Assembly: GCA_002356515.1 (NCBI GenBank)
Contig: AP017605.1
Span: 4,845,001 to 4,909,000, forward strand
DNA from: Mesorhizobium loti
GTDB taxonomy: Bacteria; Pseudomonadota; Alphaproteobacteria; Rhizobiales; Rhizobiaceae
DNA length: 64,000 nt
Direction of reading: 5' to 3'
Part shown: in pieces, positions 41,844-50,996 of the stretch
How positions within the stretch are numbered: position 1 is the first letter of the stretch
How the letters are laid out: each line of letters opens with the position of its first letter
Translations under genes and position numbers: made by a program
Notes under the pieces: generated by a model
What the model saw: the letters and a program-made list of their open reading frames with translations, nothing else
Databases searched by the model: none
Told to the model about the DNA's origin: nothing

Positions 41844-43463
41844 CTAGACCGAAACATAAGATATGGCCGCCTTGGCCATGGCGAGCTGCGCCGGCGCGAC
41901 GGACAGGTCGCGCAAGCCGGTTTCGAGCAGCGAAGGGATCGCGGCCGGATCACCGCCGGCATCGCCGCACAGGCTGACGGGAATGTTGTTTTCCCGTCCA
42001 AAGGCCGTGACCGAGCCAATCAGCCGCAGCACCGCCGGATGGCGGACCGAATTGAGGTGGGCCACAGCAGCGTTGTCCCGCGCGGCCGCCATCACATATT
42101 GCGTCAAATCGTTGGAACCGATCGAGAAGAAGGCGACGCCGGCGAACGCCTCCGGCGCGATGGCGACTGAAGGCACCTCGACCATGATGCCAAGCGGCGG
42201 CATTTTGTGGGCAACACCGCGCACGGCAAGTGCTGCCTGCTCCTCCGCAAACAATGCGGCTGCTCGTTCATACTCATCGGCCATGGCGATCATCGGAAAC
42301 ATGACCCTGAGATTGCCGTGTGGCGCAGCGCGCAGCAATGCCCTGATCTGTACGCGAAAAATGTCGAGCCGCGCCAGTGACAGCCTGATGCCGCGCAGCC
42401 CGAGGAACGGATTGCCTTCCTCGACGGTGAAGCCCGGCACCGGCTTGTCGCCGCCGGCGTCGACAGTGCGGATCGTCACCGATTTCCCGTCGGCCCATTC
42501 CAGCACCTTGCGATAGGCGCGATACTGCGTCTCCTCGTCCGGCAATGTCTTGCCGAACAGGAATTCGGTGCGCATCAGGCCGACCCCGTCGCAGGTCGCG
42601 ATGTCGATGCCGTCGACATCGGACGGGTCGGCGATGTTGACCTGCACCCGCACCGCCGTGCCGGCCTCGGTCATCGCCGGCCGCGCCAGAAAACTTTGCG
42701 CCATGCCCTGGCGGGTCGCGAAGGAGGCGGATGACTGCCGGAACGCGCCGATCTCCGCCGGCGAGGGCGCCAGCACGATGCTGCCATGCTCGGCGTCGAG
42801 CAGCGCGACGCCGGCAAGATCGGCAGGCGGTTCGCGCAGCCCCACGACCATCGGCACGCCACGCGAGCGCGCCAGCATGGCGACGTGGCTGGCCGTGCTG
42901 CCCGCCTTCAGCGCGATGCCGCCGCCATGGCTCCAGTCGGTTTCGAGAAAGCGCGTCGGCGCGATGTCCTCGCCACACAGGATGGCGCCGGAAGGCGCTG
43001 TGCTGCCGCCGTCCTCGGTCAGGGCGCGCAGCACCTGGTCCCTTATGTCGCGCAGATCCGTGGCGCGGGCGCGGAAATAGTCCTGGTCCGAGGCCTCGTA
43101 GCCGGCGATCTCGGCATCGAGTGCCTCTCGCCAGGCCACGTCGGCGGTCTGCCCCGAAGCGATCGATGCGAAGGCCGGCCCGCTCAGCGCGTCGTCTTCC
43201 AGCATGGCGATGTGGAATTCGAGTATGCCTGCGGCGTCGCTGTCGACAGTTTCGACCATTGCTGAAAGCCGCTTTACCGCCTTGCCGATCGCGGCTTGCA
43301 GCGATGTCGTCTCTTCCGCTGATGTGGCTTTGCCTGCATAGACGGCCGACGGCCGGTCGAGGTCGAACAGCGGCCCCTCGGCATAGCCGGCCGAGGCCGG
43401 AACACCCTCAATCCGCATGGCCCGCATTCCTTGCGGGCCGGCGAAGCCGCGCGTCAGCCTCAC
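41844..43463 (-). CDS. PEP-protein phosphotransferase (Enzyme I type)
   Basis: 539 residues. The N-terminal domain has the phospho-His loop GGIALKAGSTASHVAMLARS near residue 190, and the C-terminal PEP-binding barrel has LMRTEFLFG, GLRGIRLSL and IPVSLCGDAGGDP near its end with the reactive Cys. It takes phosphate from PEP and passes it to HPr. GTG start overlaps the HPr stop by four bases. In E. coli the EI-like and HPr parts are fused within DhaM; here they are separate genes. N-terminus shorter than in PtsI. Confidence 0.85.
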   Translation of the reverse strand: MRLTRGFAGPQGMRAMRIEGVPASAGYAEGPLFDLDRPSAVYAGKATSAEETTSLQAAIGKAVKRLSAMVETVDSDAAGILEFHIAMLEDDALSGPAFASIASGQTADVAWREALDAEIAGYEASDQDYFRARATDLRDIRDQVLRALTEDGGSTAPSGAILCGEDIAPTRFLETDWSHGGGIALKAGSTASHVAMLARSRGVPMVVGLREPPADLAGVALLDAEHGSIVLAPSPAEIGAFRQSSASFATRQGMAQSFLARPAMTEAGTAVRVQVNIADPSDVDGIDIATCDGVGLMRTEFLFGKTLPDEETQYRAYRKVLEWADGKSVTIRTVDAGGDKPVPGFTVEEGNPFLGLRGIRLSLARLDIFRVQIRALLRAAPHGNLRVMFPMIAMADEYERAAALFAEEQAALAVRGVAHKMPPLGIMVEVPSVAIAPEAFAGVAFFSIGSNDLTQYVMAAARDNAAVAHLNSVRHPAVLRLIGSVTAFGRENNIPVSLCGDAGGDPAAIPSLLETGLRDLSVAPAQLAMAKAAISYVSV

Positions 43464-43762
43464 GCCGAGCGGACATGACCGGTGTCCTCGTCGAAATCGC
43501 GCTGCACAAGGTCGATCAGCGCGCGCACCGCATCATCGGCGCCATTGCCGCTGGCCCTGATGTGCAGCACCGTGCCCTTCGGCGCCTTGGCCGCCATCAC
43601 CTTGACGATGCTCTTGGCGTCGAACCATGGCCCGTTGGCGGCCAGCGCGATTTCCACGTCGGCGGCAAAGGTCTTGGCCAGCTTGGTGAACTTCACCGAG
43701 GGACGCGCATGCAGCCCCACATCGTGGGTGATCAGGACGGTCGCTTCGGCGGCTGCGGACAT
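43460..43762 (-). CDS. HPr-like phosphocarrier of the dha operon
   Basis: 100 residues from ATG 43762 (a GTG at 43780 adds six). ITHDVGLHARPSVKFTKLAKTF carries the phosphorylated His in the HARPS motif, and KSIVKVMAAKAPKGTVLHIRASG the second conserved stretch where Ser46-type sites lie (KSI). It transfers phosphate from the neighbouring Enzyme I to DhaM. A dedicated HPr for the kinase. Confidence 0.88.
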   Translation of the reverse strand: MSAAAEATVLITHDVGLHARPSVKFTKLAKTFAADVEIALAANGPWFDAKSIVKVMAAKAPKGTVLHIRASGNGADDAVRALIDLVQRDFDEDTGHVRSA

Positions 43763-43780
43763 TTCAGAGATCCCGTTCAC

Positions 43781-44170
43781 TCACGACGGCGACAATTCAT
43801 GCGCCGTCGCCACCACTTCCTTCAGCGAGGCGCCGCCGGAGGATTCGGTCGCCGCCATCACCGCACCTTCGACGATCGGCGCGTTGCAGACGATGATCTT
43901 CTGCGCACGCGGCTCGCCGATCATCTCCACTGCCATTTCCGAATTGGTCTCGGCGCCGCCGAGATCGACGAGGATGGCGACACCGGCTTCCGACCAGGCC
44001 TTGTCGATGGCGCCCATGATCGCCTCGACATTGGTACCGAGCCCGCCATGGCCGTTTCCGCCGCACCATGCAAGCGGCACTTCGTCGCCCACCATCTGGC
44101 GTACCATGTCGGCCGTGCCCTCCGCGACCAGCGGCGAATGCGACACGATCACGATCCCGACATTGCTCAT
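43781..44170 (-). CDS. dhaM: DhaM, EIIA(Man)-type phosphocarrier
   Basis: 129 residues, only the EIIA(Man)-like domain. VGIVIVSHSPLVAEGTADMV has the phosphorylated His at residue 10, and LVDLGGAETNSEMA is the second family motif. It phosphorylates DhaL-bound ADP. The ATG overlaps the dhaL stop by four bases. HPr and EI domains that are fused to DhaM in enterobacteria follow as separate genes here. Confidence 0.9.
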   Translation of the reverse strand: MSNVGIVIVSHSPLVAEGTADMVRQMVGDEVPLAWCGGNGHGGLGTNVEAIMGAIDKAWSEAGVAILVDLGGAETNSEMAVEMIGEPRAQKIIVCNAPIVEGAVMAATESSGGASLKEVVATAHELSPS

Positions 44171-44769
44171 GCGCTTTCCCCGATCGCTTGCCCCACAGAG
44201 CGCACCAGCAGCGCGCTCGAGCGCGCGCCGGCATCCATATGGCCGATCGAGCGGTCGCCGAGGAACGAGGCGCGGCCGCGCAGCGCCTTCATCGGCACGG
44301 TCGCTTCGGCAGCGGCATCGGCGATGTCGGCGATCTCCGCCGCCGTCTTGCCGCCGGCCAAGGCGTCATGCACCGGCTGCAGCACATCGAGCATGGTTTT
44401 TTGGCCAGGCTGTGACTTGCCGCGCGCGGCCACCGCTTCGATCGCCTTGCCGAAGGCGGCCGTCAGGCTGGCGCGATCGGGGTCCGTCGCGATCTCCTTG
44501 CCCAGTGCCATGAACAGCGTGCCGAACAGCGGACCGGAGGCGCCGCCCACCGTCATCACCAGCTTGGTGCCGATCGCTTTCAGGGCGTCGGGCAGCGGCT
44601 TGGCGGCGAACGCGTCAGCCTCGGCCCGCACGGCCTCGAAGCCGCGCTTCATGTTCAGCCCATGGTCGCCGTCGCCGATCGCCTGGTCGAGCGCCGTCAA
44701 TTCCTCGGCGTGAGCGGCAATCGTATCGGCGGCCGCCGTGATCAGCCTGGCAAGGTTCAACGCCGCCAT
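44167..44769 (-). CDS. dhaL: DhaL, nucleotide-binding subunit of the PEP-dependent DHA kinase
   Basis: 200 residues from ATG 44769. ALDQAIGDGDHGLNMKRGF is the Mg-ADP binding Asp motif near residue 30, and TVGGASGPLFGTLFMALGK the GGASG loop. DhaL keeps ADP permanently and cycles it to ATP with DhaM. The protein is all-helical with repeated Ala-rich segments. A longer frame reaches 44838 but lacks a better start. Confidence 0.9.
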   Translation of the reverse strand: MAALNLARLITAAADTIAAHAEELTALDQAIGDGDHGLNMKRGFEAVRAEADAFAAKPLPDALKAIGTKLVMTVGGASGPLFGTLFMALGKEIATDPDRASLTAAFGKAIEAVAARGKSQPGQKTMLDVLQPVHDALAGGKTAAEIADIADAAAEATVPMKALRGRASFLGDRSIGHMDAGARSSALLVRSVGQAIGESA

Positions 44770-44841
44770 GTCGCCCAAAATCCCGGTTTCCAGTCTGCCG
44801 GCAGTAGCGAAAGAACGATCATTCGACAACTGGTGCATGAG

Positions 44842-46485
44842 TCAGGCCGAAACAAGCAGTGTGGCGGCGGCCGCGAACACCTCAGCCACCGCATGGGCGC
44901 CGGGGTCGACCACACCCTGCAATTTGGTGCCGACATAGGCGGATCGTCCGGCCTTGGCCTTCTCCATGGCGGCCGTGGCCTCGGCGCCGCGCCGGGCGGC
45001 CGCCGCTGCCTCTTCCAGACCGTTGGCGTCGAGCGCTTTCAGGGCTGGCTCCAGCGCATCGACCATGGTGCGATCGCCAGGCTTTGCGCCGCCGTAGAAA
45101 GTCATCCGCTCAAGTCCGGCAAGCAGTGCCTTGGACAAGCTGGCGCCGCCGTCGTGGGCCTGTGCCGCCGCCGTGAAGAAGATCGACAGCAGCACGCCGC
45201 TCGAGCCGCCCATCGATGCGCTCAGTATGTCGCCGATTGCGCCGAGCGTCGCCGCGCGGTTGACCAGCGGCAGCGTGTCGAGCCGCTCAACGATGCTGCG
45301 CGCTCCGGTCGCCACCGTCGAGCCGGTGTCGCCGTCGCCCGCCTTGGCGTCGAGCCCGTTCAACGTCGCTTCGAGCGAGATCAGCCTTTCGCAGACCGTG
45401 ACGATCAAGCGCCTGGTGCCGGCATCCTGGCTGGGCTTGTGTGCCGCGCTTTGTCCGGCTGCTTTCGCCATCGGCACGACGGCAGGCGCCGCGACCGGCT
45501 TTGCCGGCATCCAGGCGTGTGGGCCGACCGGCGACAGCAGGGCGGCCTCGCGCGCTGCGTCGAGCCGGATCAGCGACAGCGAGAAGCCGTTCATGTTGAG
45601 CGCCGTCATCAGCGGCCCAGGACCGATCGCCAGCTTGACGGTCTTGGCCAGCGGCGAGGCCAGCACCGCATTGGCAACCAGCGACATTTCGAGCGGCGGC
45701 ACCGAGCCGAGATTGTTGATCAGCAAGGCATAGCTTGCTTTCGGATCGAGCCCTGCCGCGAGGCGATCCGCCATGATCGCGACCAGCCTGTCGACACTTT
45801 GCAAGGCAATCCGCTCGACGCCCGGCTCGCCATGAATGCCGAGGCCCAGTTCACCGTCGTCCGCGCCAAACCTGTCTTCATGCGGCTGGCCGGGGATGGA
45901 GCAGGACGACAGCGACATGCCGAGCGAAACAATGTCCTTCGCAGCCGCCCGCGCCGCTGCCGCGATGTCTGCCAGATCACGGCCGGTCTCCGACAAATGC
46001 CCCGCGATCTTGTGCACGAACAGAGTGCCGGCGACACCGCGTGGCTGGGTGATGTCGGGCAGCGCGATGTCGTCGGCGACGATCACCATCTCGACGCGAA
46101 ACCCTTCGGCGCGCGCCTTCTCGGCGGCCAGGCCGAAATTGAGGCGGTCGCCGGTATAATTCTTGACGATCAGCAGGCAGCCGGCCGGTCCGGTGACCGC
46201 GCGGATTGCCGCCAGCACCGCCTCGACGCTCGGCGAGGCAAAGATCTCACCCGACACCGCCGCCGTCAGCATCCCCTTGCCGACAAAGCCGGCATGGGAC
46301 GGCTCGTGCCCGGCGCCGCCGCCTGAGACGACGCTGACCTTCGTCTTGTCCCAGTCGGCGCGCAGCACGACCTTGATCTCGGGATAGCCGTCGAGGCGCG
46401 CCAAATCGCCCGAGCCGATGGTGCGCAACAGGCCGTCCAGCGCCTCGGTGACGATCGTTTCCCTGCGGTTGAAAAAGTGCTTCAT
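44842..46485 (-). CDS. fused DhaK-DhaL kinase, ATP-dependent type
   Basis: 547 residues from ATG 46485. The N-terminal about 330 residues are DhaK-like (SVVSGGGAGHEPSHAGFVGKG; LGLGIHGEPGVER with the substrate His), a Pro/Ala-rich linker follows (KPVAAPAVVPMAK), and the C-terminal about 190 residues are DhaL-like with AKAGDGDTGSTVA and MGGSSGVL. GDGDTG rather than GDGDHG in the L domain is typical of ATP-using glycerone kinases. Together with the separate PEP-dependent set it gives two kinases in one operon, so the substrates may differ (for example DHA and erythrulose). Confidence 0.86.
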   Translation of the reverse strand: MKHFFNRRETIVTEALDGLLRTIGSGDLARLDGYPEIKVVLRADWDKTKVSVVSGGGAGHEPSHAGFVGKGMLTAAVSGEIFASPSVEAVLAAIRAVTGPAGCLLIVKNYTGDRLNFGLAAEKARAEGFRVEMVIVADDIALPDITQPRGVAGTLFVHKIAGHLSETGRDLADIAAAARAAAKDIVSLGMSLSSCSIPGQPHEDRFGADDGELGLGIHGEPGVERIALQSVDRLVAIMADRLAAGLDPKASYALLINNLGSVPPLEMSLVANAVLASPLAKTVKLAIGPGPLMTALNMNGFSLSLIRLDAAREAALLSPVGPHAWMPAKPVAAPAVVPMAKAAGQSAAHKPSQDAGTRRLIVTVCERLISLEATLNGLDAKAGDGDTGSTVATGARSIVERLDTLPLVNRAATLGAIGDILSASMGGSSGVLLSIFFTAAAQAHDGGASLSKALLAGLERMTFYGGAKPGDRTMVDALEPALKALDANGLEEAAAAARRGAEATAAMEKAKAGRSAYVGTKLQGVVDPGAHAVAEVFAAAATLLVSA

Positions 46486-46556
46486 CGAATTCGTCCCGTA
46501 TTCGCGATCGTCAATCAGAAGCGGCGTGGCCCCTTGGCGGGAAACGCCGAAACCGT

Positions 46557-47570
46557 TCACATCAATCTTTGTCCATCGGCGCCGAAATAGAGCGGCGAGC
46601 GGTAGCGGATCACCACTTTGTCGCCTTGCCCCAGATCGGTGTCGGGGTCGGTCAGCGTCACCAGCTTCTTCGATCCCACTGTCACATGCAGATGGTTCTG
46701 GTCGCCGAGATGCTCGACCCAGTCGACGACACCGTCGGCATGGCCATTCATCGCTTTCTCGATCGTCAAATGTTCGGTGCGCGCGCCGATCGTCTTGGTG
46801 CCCGTCGGCGCGCCGCCATCGGGCAGCAGGCCGGTCGGCAAAAGATTGATCGCCGGCTGGCCGAGCCTGGCCGCGACATGCAGGTTCGCCGGCTCCGAAT
46901 AGATCGTCCTGGGTGAGCCGATCTGCACCAGCACGCCGTCGGCGAGGATGCCGATGCGGTCGGCCATGGTCATCGCCTCGATCTGGTCGTGCGTGACGTA
47001 AAGCATGGTGGCGCCGAGTTCGGACTGGATGCGCTTCAGTTCGAGCCGCAGATCCGCCCGCAGCTTGGCGTCGAGCGACGACAGCGGTTCGTCCATCAGA
47101 TAGATAGCCGGCTTGCGCACCAAAGCCCGGCCGATGGCGACGCGCTGCATTTCGCCGCCGGAAAGCTTGGTCGAGCGGTTGGCGAGCTTGTGATGGATGC
47201 GCACCATCTTCGCCACCTCTTCGACGCGCCGGCGGATCTGGTCTTCCGGGATTTTGCGCGCCGGCGAGCGCAGCGGGAAGGCAAGATTGTCGAACACCGA
47301 CAGATGCGGATAGAGCGAATATTGCTGGAACACGAAAGCCGTGTCGCGCTCGGCCGGCGACAGCGTCGTCGCATTGTGGCCGCCGATCTCGATCGTGCCG
47401 CTGTCTGGCCGTTCCAGCCCGGCGATCAGCCGCAGCGTCGTCGTCTTGCCGGCGCCTGTCGGCCCGAGCAGCACGACGAATTCGCCGTCCGCTATATGCA
47501 GGTCGAGGCCGTTGACGGCGACATGCTCGCCAAAGCTCTTGGTCACGTTCTTGATGTGCACGTCAGCCAT
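46557..47570 (-). CDS. ABC importer ATPase (MalK/UgpC type), first
   Basis: 337 residues. Walker A GPTGAGKTTTLRLIAG near residue 36, LSGGEMQRVAIGRALVRKP, Walker B YLMDEPLSSLDAKLRADL, and the C-terminal TOBE-type regulatory region after 240. MPT class sugar transporter ATPase. Its start overlaps the second ATPase gene by eight bases. Two different ATPases imply a heterodimeric motor, as known for rhizobial glycerol transporters (GlpS/GlpT). Confidence 0.88.
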   Translation of the reverse strand: MADVHIKNVTKSFGEHVAVNGLDLHIADGEFVVLLGPTGAGKTTTLRLIAGLERPDSGTIEIGGHNATTLSPAERDTAFVFQQYSLYPHLSVFDNLAFPLRSPARKIPEDQIRRRVEEVAKMVRIHHKLANRSTKLSGGEMQRVAIGRALVRKPAIYLMDEPLSSLDAKLRADLRLELKRIQSELGATMLYVTHDQIEAMTMADRIGILADGVLVQIGSPRTIYSEPANLHVAARLGQPAINLLPTGLLPDGGAPTGTKTIGARTEHLTIEKAMNGHADGVVDWVEHLGDQNHLHVTVGSKKLVTLTDPDTDLGQGDKVVIRYRSPLYFGADGQRLM

Positions 47571-48675
47571 GCTGCGCTCTCCCCTGGGAGGCGGTGTCGT
47601 GGACCGCGGTTCTCACCGCGCGGCCCGATCCCTTGTCGAACAGCGACAGCCGCGCGCTGTTCAGGGCCAGACCGACATGGTCGCCGGCATTGAGCCGGAT
47701 CTCGGCCGGCACCCGCGCCTTAATGATGCCGTCCGCCGTTTCCACCGCAACGATCTGCGTGGTGCCGAGATATTCGGTGCCGTAGATGGCGCCGCGCAGC
47801 TTCGAGGCGTCGTCGAAGCGAATGTGTTCGGGCCGGATCCCAAGCGCCATGTCGGCCGCCGCGATCTCCTCGCGCACCTCCGGCACCGCGACCTTCGCGC
47901 CCTGGACGACGATCTCCTTGGCGCCCTTGGCAAGTCCGCCTCCGAAGCCCAGAAAATTCATCGGCGGCGAGCCGATGAAATCGGCGACGAACATGGTCGC
48001 CGGGCGGTCGTAGATTTCGCGTGGCGTGCCGAACTGTTCGATGACGCCGTGGTTCATCACAGCGATCTTGTCGGCCATCGACATCGCTTCCATCTGGTCG
48101 TGCGTGACATAGACCGTGGTGGCGTGGATGCGGTTGTGCAGCTCGCGCAACTCATGGACCATGAGGTCGCGGAATTCGGTGTCCAAGGTGCCGAGCGGCT
48201 CATCCATCAAAAAGCACTTCGGCCGCCGAACGATGGCGCGGCCGAGCGCCACGCGCTGGCGGTCGCCGCCGGCAAGGCCGGAGACGGATTTGTTGAGCAG
48301 ATGGTCGATGCGCAAGAGTTTTGCCGTCTCCTCGACGCGGGTGCGGATTTCGGCCGATGGCATGCCTTGCGCCAAAAGCGGGAAGCCGATGTTCTTGCGC
48401 ACATTCATGTGCGGATAGAGCGCGAACAGCTGGAAGACGAAAGCGATGTCGCGCTCGCGGGCCCGCAGCATGGTGACGTCGTCGCCGCCGAGCAGGATCT
48501 CGCCGCCCGTCGGCAGTTCGAGGCCCGCGATCATGCGCAGCGTCGTCGTCTTGCCGCAGCCCGACGGGCCGAGCATGACGAAGAACTCGCCATCCTCGAC
48601 GACGAAGTTGGAATCCTGCACGGCGACGAAATCGCCGAAGGCCTTTCTCAGATGCTGGACACGGATCTCGGCCAT
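47563..48675 (-). CDS. ABC importer ATPase (MalK/UgpC type), second
   Basis: 370 residues from ATG 48675, two bases after the small membrane gene. Walker A GPSGCGKTTTLRMIAG, Walker B FLMDEPLGTLDTEF, and TOBE domain. The signature motif is altered: VSGLAGGDRQRVALGRA instead of LSGGQ, so this site may be the weaker one in a heterodimer with the preceding ATPase. A longer frame upstream is not used since it overlaps the small gene and permease. Confidence 0.87.
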   Translation of the reverse strand: MAEIRVQHLRKAFGDFVAVQDSNFVVEDGEFFVMLGPSGCGKTTTLRMIAGLELPTGGEILLGGDDVTMLRARERDIAFVFQLFALYPHMNVRKNIGFPLLAQGMPSAEIRTRVEETAKLLRIDHLLNKSVSGLAGGDRQRVALGRAIVRRPKCFLMDEPLGTLDTEFRDLMVHELRELHNRIHATTVYVTHDQMEAMSMADKIAVMNHGVIEQFGTPREIYDRPATMFVADFIGSPPMNFLGFGGGLAKGAKEIVVQGAKVAVPEVREEIAAADMALGIRPEHIRFDDASKLRGAIYGTEYLGTTQIVAVETADGIIKARVPAEIRLNAGDHVGLALNSARLSLFDKGSGRAVRTAVHDTASQGRAQHG

Positions 48676-48677
48676 GA

Positions 48678-48884
48678 TTATTCCGGGAATTTCGAGACGA
48701 TGATGAACATCACGGTGCCGGCAAGCATGGTGATGAAGGAATAGGTGTAGAGCGACAGCGCGAAAGGCTGGAACAGCATCAGGAAGCCGATGGCGATCAG
48801 TGCCGTCGCGATGTTTTCCATCAGGCCGCGCCGGGCCCAGGCCGGCCAGCGCGATTTGCGTTTGACGGGCTTGGTCATGCTCAT
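48678..48884 (-). CDS. small membrane protein within the ABC operon
   Basis: 68 residues, basic N-terminus (KPVKRKSRWPAWARR) and two predicted helices (TALIAIGFLMLFQPFALSLY and FITMLAGTVMFIIV). Its ATG overlaps the permease stop by four bases and its stop lies two bases before the ATPase ATG, so it is firmly part of the operon. Small membrane genes sit in the same position class in rhizobial glycerol ABC operons (glpU). Role unknown, perhaps complex assembly. Confidence 0.72.
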   Translation of the reverse strand: MSMTKPVKRKSRWPAWARRGLMENIATALIAIGFLMLFQPFALSLYTYSFITMLAGTVMFIIVSKFPE

Positions 48885-49831
48885 TTGCGCACCGCACCGA
48901 AGGTGATGCCGCGCAGCAATTGCTTGCGAAGCAGGATGGTGAAAACCAGGATCGGCACCAGGAAGATCGTCGTGCCGGCTGCCACCGCCGGCCAGTCCTG
49001 GCCGCCTTCGCCGATGATGGTCGGGATGAAGGGCGGCGCGGTCTGCGCCGTGCCCGAAGTCAGCAGTGCCGCGAAGGCATATTCGTTCCAGGCGAAGATA
49101 AGGCAGAAGATGGCGGTCGCGGCAATGCCGGTGGTCGCTTGCGGCAGCACGGTGCGCCAGAAGGCCTGCAGCCGCGTATAGCCGTCGATCATCGCCGCCT
49201 CTTCATATTCGCGCGGGATTTCGTCGATGAAGCCCTTCAAGAGCCACACCGCCAGCGACACGTTGACCGCCGTGTAGAGCAGGATCATGCCGAGCGCCGT
49301 GTCCGATAGGCCGAGCTCGCGGTACATCAGATAGATCGGGATGGCGACCGCGATCGGCGGCATGAAGCGCGTCGACAGGATGAAGAACAGAAGGTCGTCG
49401 GCGAGCGGCACCTTGAAGCGCGAGAAGCCATAGGCCGACAGCGTGCCGAGGAAGACGGCGCAGAAGGTCGAGCCGAAGGCGATGATCAGCGAGTTGACGA
49501 AGCGCGGCAGGAAGTTGGACGGGCCGGCGATCACCATGTTGCGCTTGCGCGTGGTCTCGTCGCAGAAGCCGGTCGCTGGCCCCAGCGAGTTGATGTATTC
49601 CGGCGTCTGCCGCGTCCGCGTCGTGAACAGATTGCAATAGCCTTCGAGGCTCGGCTGGAACAGCAGCTTCGGCGGATAGGCGATCGAGTCCGGCGGCGTC
49701 TTGAAGCTGGTGGCGAATATCCACAGCAGCGGCACGATCGAGATCAGCGCGTAGGCGATGATGATCGCGCCGGCGATGCGCTTCGAATTGGCCGAAGGGG
49801 CGACGACCGAATGGGCTGTGGTCAGGCTCAT
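48881..49831 (-). CDS. ABC importer permease (MalG type)
   Basis: 316 residues with six predicted helices. The EAA loop is YEEAAMIDGYTRLQAFWRTVLPQ near residue 205, the ATPase contact of CUT1 permeases. A periplasmic insertion after helix 1 (residues about 50-105) carries TRTRQTPEYINSLGPATGFC and is longer than usual. ATG overlaps the preceding permease stop by four bases. Confidence 0.87.
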   Translation of the reverse strand: MSLTTAHSVVAPSANSKRIAGAIIIAYALISIVPLLWIFATSFKTPPDSIAYPPKLLFQPSLEGYCNLFTTRTRQTPEYINSLGPATGFCDETTRKRNMVIAGPSNFLPRFVNSLIIAFGSTFCAVFLGTLSAYGFSRFKVPLADDLLFFILSTRFMPPIAVAIPIYLMYRELGLSDTALGMILLYTAVNVSLAVWLLKGFIDEIPREYEEAAMIDGYTRLQAFWRTVLPQATTGIAATAIFCLIFAWNEYAFAALLTSGTAQTAPPFIPTIIGEGGQDWPAVAAGTTIFLVPILVFTILLRKQLLRGITFGAVRK

Positions 49832-50775
49832 CTCTGCTTCACCTTGTTGAGCGCCTTGACGTAGATGTTGGCCAGACCGAACACCGCGACGAACAGGATG
49901 ATGGCGAAGGCCGAGGAATAGCCGGTGCGCCAGCTCTCGAAGGCCTGCCGCTTCAACGTGATGGACGCTACTTCGGTGGTCGAACCCGGCCCGCCGCCGG
50001 TCAGCAGGTTGACCATGTCGAACATCTTGAAGTTCTCGATGCCGCGAAACAGCACCGCCAGCATGATGAAGGGCAGCGCCATCGGCAGGGTGATCGACCA
50101 GAACTGCCGCCAGTTGGAGGCGCGGTCGACCTCGGCCGCCTCATAGATGTATTCGGGGATGGAGCGCAGTCCGGCGAGGCAGATCAGCATCACGTAGGGC
50201 GTCCACATCCAGGTATCGACGATGATGATCGACCACGGCGCCATCGACACGTTGGAAAGCATCTGGATGCTTGTCGGCGGAATGCCGCTGACGAACGAGA
50301 TGACATAGGAGAACAGGCCGATCTGCGGCTCGTAGAGGAAGCGCCAGAAATTGCCGACCACCGCCGGCGACAGCATCATCGGCACCAGGATCAGCGTCGT
50401 CCAGAAGGCGTGACCGCGGAATTTCCGGTCGATCAGCCAGGCCAGCGTGAAGCCGATCAGCGTCTGCAAAAGGATCGTCCAGAACACGAAATGCGCCGTC
50501 GTCTGCATGGCGATCCAGATGTCCTGGTCGCCGAGGATGCGCTGGTAGTTGGCAAAGCCGAGATTCTTCACCACCTCGTTCGGCCGGTTGGCCCGGTAAT
50601 TGGTGAAGGACAGATAGATCGCCCAGAACAGCGGGAAGATGTTGATGGCGAGCAGCAACAGGATCGTCGGCGAGATGAACAGCCAGGCGAGGCCTTTGTC
50701 GCTGATGCCCCGGACCTTGCGGGCCAACGGTTCCGGGGTCGCCCGGGCAACGTTCTCCGCGGTCCGATTGAGCAT
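49828..50775 (-). CDS. ABC importer permease (MalF type)
   Basis: 315 residues from ATG 50775. Six helices, starting KGLAWLFISPTILLLLAINIFPLFWAIYLSF; EAA loop IYEAAEVDRASNWRQFWSITLP near residue 215. Partner of the following MalG-type permease. An upstream extension of the frame runs into repeat sequence and is not coding. It is separated from the binding-protein gene by about 220 bases holding strong hairpins. Confidence 0.87.
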   Translation of the reverse strand: MLNRTAENVARATPEPLARKVRGISDKGLAWLFISPTILLLLAINIFPLFWAIYLSFTNYRANRPNEVVKNLGFANYQRILGDQDIWIAMQTTAHFVFWTILLQTLIGFTLAWLIDRKFRGHAFWTTLILVPMMLSPAVVGNFWRFLYEPQIGLFSYVISFVSGIPPTSIQMLSNVSMAPWSIIIVDTWMWTPYVMLICLAGLRSIPEYIYEAAEVDRASNWRQFWSITLPMALPFIMLAVLFRGIENFKMFDMVNLLTGGGPGSTTEVASITLKRQAFESWRTGYSSAFAIILFVAVFGLANIYVKALNKVKQR

Positions 50776-50832
50776 GGTCAGTCCTGCTTCGGTCACTTGG
50801 GTCGTCTCTGTGATGGAATTTATCTGAACTGC

Positions 50833-50967
50833 GTCCCGTGCCAAGTGCGGCACGGGACCGAGAGCATGGTGCCGAAAAGTGTGAAGCGGTTTTCGGACGA
50901 CATCATGCTCACTCTCTCTTTGGTCCGGAGCGGATGATTTCAGGTCTGTTCGACCCGAAATCATCCG
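50833..50967. repeat. hairpins and rhizobial repeat between binding-protein and permease genes
   Basis: CGGATGATTTC (50931-50941) and GAAATCATCCG (50957-50967) form an 11-bp perfect stem with a further GGTC/GACC inner pair; GTCCCGTGCC (50833-50842) and GGCACGGGAC (50849-50858) form a 10-bp stem with a 6-base loop. Between them lies a block with AAAAGTGTGAAGCGGTTTT, resembling rhizobial intergenic repeats. As in malE-malF, such structures would raise binding-protein mRNA relative to the rest. Confidence 0.65.
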
Positions 50968-50996
50968 GCTCTGGGGCCTAGCTCGGGAGGAGCCGG

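Noticed and set aside
42731..44713. 660-codon plus-strand frame opposite Enzyme I, HPr, DhaM and DhaL
   Set aside because: It runs across four overlapping genes with intact motifs on the other strand and has no recognisable domain.
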